Below are positions 30,542 through 34,628 of a stretch of 34,628 nucleotides of DNA, one piece after another. The position numbers and the translations under genes are program-made. The notes below the pieces were generated by a model. It was not told the DNA's origin. It was given only the letters and a program-made list of their open reading frames with translations, and ran no database searches. The stretch is from an uncultured Selenomonadales bacterium. Its GTDB lineage: Bacteria; Bacillota; Negativicutes; Selenomonadales; Selenomonadaceae. Position 1 is the stretch's first letter. Every line of letters begins with the position of its first letter. The stretch is from assembly GCA_937877655.1 (NCBI GenBank), contig CALFJC010000048.1, positions 1 to 34,628 of the forward strand. Reading direction: 5' to 3'.

Positions 30542-30570
30542 ATAATATCAAACTGCGTCGAAATATTCAA
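30542..30570 (-). promoter_or_regulatory. Promoter of the PTS IIA gene
   Basis: TTGAAT (30570-30565), a 17-bp spacer and TATTAT (30547-30542) on the minus strand. It diverges from the hisG promoter. Confidence 0.7.
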
Positions 30571-30582
30571 GAAAAATTTGTT

Positions 30583-30611
30583 TTGACATTGAAAATTGCG
30601 CGTTATAAAAT
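30583..30611 (+). promoter_or_regulatory. Promoter of hisG
   Basis: TTGACA (30583-30588), a 17-bp spacer and TAAAAT (30606-30611), about 25 bp before the hisG start. Confidence 0.8.
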
Positions 30612-30635
30612 TTATTCAGATTGGAGGGCAACATT

Positions 30636-31286
30636 TTGCAAGAAAAAAATTTTATAACGATCGCTCTGCCGAAGGGAAAACTTTTCGGATTGTCGGCGGA
30701 GCTTTTAAAAAAAGTCGGTTGGACGGCTGAAGGACTTCACGAAAAATCTCGCAAGTTGATAATCACAAATGAAGAAGCGCGGCTGAAATTTATCATAACG
30801 AAGACTGCCGACGTTCCGACTTATGTCGAATACGGCGCGGCGGACATCGGGATTATCGGCAAGGACGTAATTTTGGAGTCGGGCAAAGATATTTATGAAC
30901 TTTTGGATTTGGGCTTCGGCAAATGTCATTTGATGATGGCTGTTCCTAAAAATAAAAAACGTCCGCGCCTTGAAGATTATAATTATACTCGCGTCGCCAC
31001 GAAATTTCCGCGCATTGCCGAAAAATTTTTTTCCGCGCAGGGAATGCAAATGGAGTACATAAAATTGAACGGCTCGATTGAACTTGCGCCGATAATCGGA
31101 ATGTCGGAAAGCATTGTCGACATCGTTGAAACCGGCACGACGCTCCGCGAAAATAATTTGGAAGAAATTGTTACGATAATGGACGCAACCGCCCGCCTCA
31201 TTGCAAACCGCGTGAGTTACAAATTAAAATTCTACAGGATAAATTCTCTCGTCGAAAATTTATCAAAGTTAATCGCGGCGGAATAA
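30636..31286 (+). CDS. hisG: ATP phosphoribosyltransferase, short form
   Basis: 216 residues; catalyses the first step of histidine synthesis (ATP plus PRPP). It has the family features ITIALPKGKLFGLSAELL, EYGAADIGIIGKDVILE and the PRPP-loop VDIVETGTTLRENNLEE. It lacks the roughly 80-residue C-terminal regulatory ACT-like domain, so it should depend on a HisZ partner for assembly and feedback control. No hisZ or other his gene is present in the window. The TTG at 30636 stands 9 bp after GGAGGG; an upstream TTG at 30621 overlaps that ribosome site. Its 3' end overlaps ugd, on the other strand, by 18 bp. Confidence 0.93.
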   Translation: MQEKNFITIALPKGKLFGLSAELLKKVGWTAEGLHEKSRKLIITNEEARLKFIITKTADVPTYVEYGAADIGIIGKDVILESGKDIYELLDLGFGKCHLMMAVPKNKKRPRLEDYNYTRVATKFPRIAEKFFSAQGMQMEYIKLNGSIELAPIIGMSESIVDIVETGTTLRENNLEEIVTIMDATARLIANRVSYKLKFYRINSLVENLSKLIAAE

Positions 31287-32507
31287 ATCTCGCGTGTAAA
31301 CTTTTTCCTTAACGTCGTCAAGTGCACTTTCATAACGGTTGGTGATAATGCAACGGCTTAAGCGTTTGAACTCGGCAACGTCATTGACAACGCGGCTCCC
31401 GAAAAAAGTCGAGCCGTCGGGCAATGAAGGTTCATAAACAATGACGGTAACGCTCTTCGCCTTGATTCTTTTCATAATTCCTTGAATCGACGATTGACGG
31501 AAATTATCACTGCCGGTTTTCATGGCAAGCCGCCACACGCCGACGATAATTTCATTTTCGCGCTCGGCAGAAAAATCTACGCCGTCTTCATATGTCCCCG
31601 AAATTTCCAAAACTCGCGAGGCGATAAAATCTTTGCGGGTGCGGTTGCTGTTGACAATCGCTTCAATCAAATTTTCGGGCACGTCGCGATAATTCGCCAA
31701 AAGTTGTTTGGTATCTTTAGGCAGACAATAACCGCCGTAGCCGAAGGACGGATTGTTGTATTGATCTCCGATTCGCGGGTCGTAACAAACGCCTTTGATA
31801 ATATCTTGCGTGTTGAGGCTTTTAACTTCGGCGTAAGTGTCAAGCTCGTTGAAATAGGCGACGCGCAAAGCAAGATAAGTATTGGCGAAAAGTTTCACGG
31901 CTTCCGCTTCGGTAATTCCCATGATCAGCGTGGGAATATTTTTTTTGACCGCGCCTTCCTTCAAAAGTTCGGCAAATTCATTTGCGGCGGCAACCTGCGC
32001 GGGGTCTTCGAGATCTGTTCCGACGATAATTCGCGAAGGATAAAGATTGTCATAAAGAGCTTTTGATTCGCGGAGAAATTCGGGGCTGAACAAAATTTTA
32101 TCGGTGGAAAATTCTTCCCGCGCAGATTTCACAAAGCCGACGGGAATTGTACTTTTGATAACCATAAAAGCTTCCGAGCCGCTGTTCAAAACACTTTGAA
32201 TGACGGCTTGAACGGCTGAGGTATCAAAGAAATTTTTTTTCGGATCGTAATTTGTGGGCACGGCGATAATCACGAAATCTGCCGCCGCGTAAGCAGATTG
32301 GGCGTCTGTGGTTGCAACAAGATCAAGTTCATTTTCGGCAAAAAATTTCTCAATGTACTCATCTTGAATCGGCGATTGACGGTTGTTGACTGATTCGACT
32401 TTTTCTTTCGATACGTCAACGGCAAGCACTTTGTTTTTTTGCGCGAGCAAGGTCGCCAGAGAAAGTCCGACGTAGCCGAGTCCGGCAACTGCGATTGTTT
32501 TTTTCAA
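31269..32507 (-). CDS. ugd: UDP-glucose 6-dehydrogenase family
   Basis: 412 residues of the UDP-glucose/GDP-mannose dehydrogenase family, which oxidises UDP-glucose to UDP-glucuronate in two NAD-dependent steps. The N-terminal Rossmann fold is AVAGLGYVGLSLATLLAQK. Further signatures are VIKSTIPVGFV, FSPEFLRESKALYDN and the catalytic-Cys motif FGYGGYCLPKDTKQL. The C-terminal UDP-binding domain has GVWRLAMKTGSDNFRQSS. The product would feed capsule or LPS sugar synthesis, including aminoarabinose for the ArnT-like enzyme. The start is a TTG at 32507 after GGAGGAG. It has its own promoter. Confidence 0.93.
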   Translation of the reverse strand: MKKTIAVAGLGYVGLSLATLLAQKNKVLAVDVSKEKVESVNNRQSPIQDEYIEKFFAENELDLVATTDAQSAYAAADFVIIAVPTNYDPKKNFFDTSAVQAVIQSVLNSGSEAFMVIKSTIPVGFVKSAREEFSTDKILFSPEFLRESKALYDNLYPSRIIVGTDLEDPAQVAAANEFAELLKEGAVKKNIPTLIMGITEAEAVKLFANTYLALRVAYFNELDTYAEVKSLNTQDIIKGVCYDPRIGDQYNNPSFGYGGYCLPKDTKQLLANYRDVPENLIEAIVNSNRTRKDFIASRVLEISGTYEDGVDFSAERENEIIVGVWRLAMKTGSDNFRQSSIQGIMKRIKAKSVTVIVYEPSLPDGSTFFGSRVVNDVAEFKRLSRCIITNRYESALDDVKEKVYTRDLFRRD

Positions 32508-32534
32508 ATCTATCTCCTCCTTAATTTGTCGATC

Positions 32535-32562
32535 ATGATAACAAAAAAATTTTTTATGTCAA
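32535..32562 (-). promoter_or_regulatory. Promoter of ugd
   Basis: TTGACA (32562-32557), a 16-bp spacer and TATCAT (32540-32535) on the minus strand. Confidence 0.7.
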
Positions 32563-32683
32563 AAAAACTTCCGTCTGAAACAAAATCGTCCTGTTTTTTG
32601 CATACGAAAATTTCAAACGGCGTCCTTAAAACAATTTCCAAAAATTTTTTCGGCAAAATCGTCAAGGAAATTAATTTTGCTTT

Positions 32684-32692
32684 TGCTATAAT
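32684..32692 (+). promoter_or_regulatory. Extended -10 element before the 39-residue gene
   Basis: TGCTATAAT, identical to the extended -10 at 3553-3561 and 19744-19752. There is no convincing -35, which fits an extended -10 promoter. The preceding 32563-32683 region holds nothing recognisable. Confidence 0.55.
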
Positions 32693-32738
32693 GCGCCCCG
32701 CAACAAGGATAAATAATTTTTCAAAGGAGAGATTCAAA

Positions 32739-32858
32739 ATGAAGAAAGAAAAAATTTTCGACGGCGACAAAATTTATGAGGTGGCAGTAACTTTGTTTGC
32801 GGGCACTTTGGCAATCGGAGCGTTGCTTGCGGCTGTCTTTATCGAAAACATTTTCTGA
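32739..32858 (+). CDS. 39-residue single-span membrane protein
   Basis: The ATG at 32739 follows AAAGGAGA by 8 bp. The peptide starts MKKEKIFDGDKIYEVAV and continues as one hydrophobic helix (about residues 15-36). An extended -10 promoter precedes it and a strong terminator follows, so it is an independent expressed unit, not a shadow frame. The soluble end is charged and probably cytoplasmic. No family is recognised. Confidence 0.65.
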   Translation: MKKEKIFDGDKIYEVAVTLFAGTLAIGALLAAVFIENIF

Positions 32859-32881
32859 ACTTGTGGCATTGAATAAAAAAA

Positions 32882-32907
32882 AATCCCCGCGATTCGGGGA
32901 TTTTTTA
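32882..32907. terminator. Bidirectional terminator between the 39-residue gene and the AraC operon
   Basis: AATCCCCG (32882-32889) pairs with CGGGGATT (32895-32902) around a 5-nt loop. T runs lie on both strands. It serves both convergent units. Confidence 0.8.
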
Positions 32908-33765
32908 AATGTCGGAGGGATTGGAGCCGATTGAAAGCTCGTGCCACTTTTGACGATACAGACGCGGAGACATGCCGACAATTTTTTTGAAAACGCGGCT
33001 GAAATAATTTGAATCTTCGTAGCCGACACGCGCCGCAATTTCCGTGAGTGATAACGACGTATAAACCAAAAGACATTGCGCCTTGCCGATTCGCCGCCGC
33101 AAAATATATTGTTGCGGGGAATAATGCGTGATTTTTTTGAAGGCGTGGGACAAATAATATTCATTGGCGTTGACGATCTCGGCAAGCTCTTTGATATTTA
33201 AATTCTCCGCATAATGCTCTTGAATGTAGCGGCGAATTTTTTCGACGATGAAATTATTTTCCTTCGAGACGGCGCGGGCACTTGTCGAAATAATTTCGTG
33301 AACAATGAGAACGACTGCGCGGGCAAGGGAATTGGCAACGTGATAACCGTTTTTTTGTTGGGCGTAATGATGAATCAGCGGGTAAAGTTGCGCGAGTTGC
33401 TCGGCTACTTTTTGGCAAGGGATTCGCGGCGAAAAATTTTTCGGAACAAATTCGTTGAGATTTTGACCGGGCAATTTTAAATTCGTGACGGCGATACACC
33501 AAGCATTAATCTGCGAATTCAAAATCAAACTTTCATCGTGAAGAGTACCGCTGTTGTAAATGAGAACGTCGCCCGCCTGCGCGTTGCAAAGTTCGCCGTC
33601 AACGACAACAATTCCGTTGCCCGACAAAATGAAATTCAACTCGACGCGATCTTCATGCAAATGCATTGAGCGAATTCCTTCTTTCCAATGATAAACGCCC
33701 GAAAGTTGCGGCTCTGTTTCAAAAGGCGAAATTTCTTGCGGCTTAACTTCAATCAACTTTGCCAA
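32905..33765 (-). CDS. AraC-family regulator with cupin sensor domain
   Basis: 286 residues. The N-terminal cupin (HLHEDRVELNFILSGNGIVV, then AGDVLIYNSGTLHDES) is the probable ligand-binding part. The C-terminal AraC/XylS domain has two helix-turn-helix units: LNIKELAEIVNANEYYLSHA and LTEIAARVGYEDSNYFSRVF, then KKIVGMSPRLYRQ. The TTG at 33765 stands 9 bp after GGAG; a TTG at 33774 touches the Shine-Dalgarno and is less likely. It follows a second AraC gene by 12 bp, so both are in one minus-strand operon. The target is unknown. Confidence 0.88.
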   Translation of the reverse strand: MAKLIEVKPQEISPFETEPQLSGVYHWKEGIRSMHLHEDRVELNFILSGNGIVVVDGELCNAQAGDVLIYNSGTLHDESLILNSQINAWCIAVTNLKLPGQNLNEFVPKNFSPRIPCQKVAEQLAQLYPLIHHYAQQKNGYHVANSLARAVVLIVHEIISTSARAVSKENNFIVEKIRRYIQEHYAENLNIKELAEIVNANEYYLSHAFKKITHYSPQQYILRRRIGKAQCLLVYTSLSLTEIAARVGYEDSNYFSRVFKKIVGMSPRLYRQKWHELSIGSNPSDI

Positions 33766-33777
33766 AATTTTCAACTC

Positions 33778-34628
33778 CTAACCCTTCATGAGCGAATCGT
33801 AAATGTGATTCAAATTTTTGAATTGCTCGTTGCCGACCCAAAGCTTGCGATAATTTTTCGGCGAAGTTCCTACAAATTTTTTAAACTGATTGTTGAAATG
33901 GCTGATATTGTCGTAGCCGACTCCCGTTGCAACGTCGGCAATGGATTTATCGGTTGTGATTAAAATTTTTTGCGCGAGTCCGATTCTCAACCGCGTAAGA
34001 TATTGGAGCGGCGCAATGCCCAAAACTCTTTTAAAATTGTGCGAGAAGCCCGAAACACTCATATTGGCGATTTGGCTCAGCTGTTCGATTGAAATTGTTT
34101 CCGTAAAATGATTGTCGATAAATTCTTTGCAACGCAGGAAGGAAATATCGAAGTTGCCGCCGCGCAGATTTTTTTCGTGAGGAATTTGTTCGATTAAGAT
34201 TGTCAAAAGTGCGTTGAGTAAATTTGTGCAGACGGTCGAGGCGGAATTTTTTTTGCGGGAAATTTGTTCGACGAGTTCACGGAAAATCGTTTGAACACAA
34301 TTCGACATTTCTCCCGTATGCAAAACGGGCGAAATATCTTCGGGCAAAAGATGATTTTCGGGCAAACCTTCGCGCTGAAAATTTTTCACGCCGCAATTAT
34401 AAAAGCTGAAGCCCAATTCGGCGTCGGGGCACTCGTCATGCAAAACGCCCGCATTGTAAACGACGACATCGCCCTTGCGAACGTTGTAAAGATGATTTGC
34501 AATTATGATGCCCGCTTGCCCGCCGAAGATATATTGCAACTCCAAATTATTTTCGTGGGCATGAAATGACGTTGGAACAATCGCGGTTTCGTTTTCGGCT
34601 CGGCAGGCGTATAAAATTTTTATCGCCC
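33778..34628 (-). CDS. AraC-family regulator, 5' end outside the window
   Basis: At least 282 residues; the frame is open to the right edge. It has the same layout as its neighbour: a cupin domain (SFHAHENNLELQYIFGG, then VRKGDVVVYNAGVLHDE) and a C-terminal AraC domain (ISIEQLSQIANMSVSGFSHN, IADVATGVGYDNISHFNNQF, GTSPKNYRKLW). The two proteins are clearly related but diverged, so they are an old tandem duplication or two members of a paralogous set. It precedes the 32905 gene in the same operon. Confidence 0.88.
   Translation of the reverse strand, partial: AIKILYACRAENETAIVPTSFHAHENNLELQYIFGGQAGIIIANHLYNVRKGDVVVYNAGVLHDECPDAELGFSFYNCGVKNFQREGLPENHLLPEDISPVLHTGEMSNCVQTIFRELVEQISRKKNSASTVCTNLLNALLTILIEQIPHEKNLRGGNFDISFLRCKEFIDNHFTETISIEQLSQIANMSVSGFSHNFKRVLGIAPLQYLTRLRIGLAQKILITTDKSIADVATGVGYDNISHFNNQFKKFVGTSPKNYRKLWVGNEQFKNLNHIYDSLMKG

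Noticed and set aside
31482..32066. 194-codon open frame on the plus strand
   Set aside because: Shadow of ugd, which has clear catalytic motifs on the other strand.

Overview
The window reads as chromosome of a diderm Firmicute, most likely a member of the Negativicutes (Selenomonas-like). It combines an outer-membrane/LPS gene set (LptD, ADP-heptose kinase and adenylyltransferase, a heptosyltransferase, an ArnT-like GT39 enzyme, UDP-glucose dehydrogenase) with Firmicute traits: strong GGAGG ribosome sites, many TTG starts, PRD/PTS regulation and an LTA-synthase-like sulfatase. The taxon is inferred from gene content only. No rRNA, tRNA or CRISPR array was seen.

Layout. 1-3.5 kb, minus strand: a SAM methyltransferase cut by the left edge, manA, a stray 3' tail of rlmH, intact rlmH and an HtrA lipoprotein protease. 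3.6-4.4 kb: a small protein resembling DUF6033. 4.5-9.5 kb: a decayed galactitol-type PTS operon on the minus strand (PRD regulator, dehydrogenase, IIA, IIB, IIC, 3' end of a class II aldolase). Every member is broken, and a dead HNH endonuclease lies inside it. 9.6-12 kb: a promoter and leader, an internally deleted IS5-like element, an AICAR-transformylase-only PurH and a TauE/SafE permease.

12.1-14.9 kb: the most unusual block. It holds a NYN-domain nuclease, a ubiquitin-like/E2 fusion and a JAB protease-E1 fusion, an arrangement that recalls bacterial ubiquitin-like conjugation systems in antiphage defence. The JAB-E1 gene carries one in-frame TGA and one frameshift in a run of eight A. 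14.9-18.7 kb: a small acyl-CoA-type gene set (AMP ligase with a duplicated 3' tail, thiolase, MaoC-like hydratase) and an NAD(P)-binding oxidoreductase beside a 98-bp MITE whose ends match the IS remnant at 9.8 kb.

18.8-27.2 kb: a short FliD-like protein faces away from an envelope gene series: exported protein, LptD, ArnT-like transferase, GNAT enzyme, HldE1, HldE2 and a heptosyltransferase. 27.3-34.6 kb: a molbindin-like protein, an LTA-synthase-like sulfatase, a candidate type I toxin-antitoxin pair, a lone glucitol-type PTS IIA, short-form hisG, ugd, a 39-residue membrane peptide and two tandem AraC regulators, the last cut by the right edge.

Two themes run through the window. Many genes are decaying, and several orphan 3' gene ends sit beside unrelated or parental genes. 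Frameshift calls assume the sequence is accurate.
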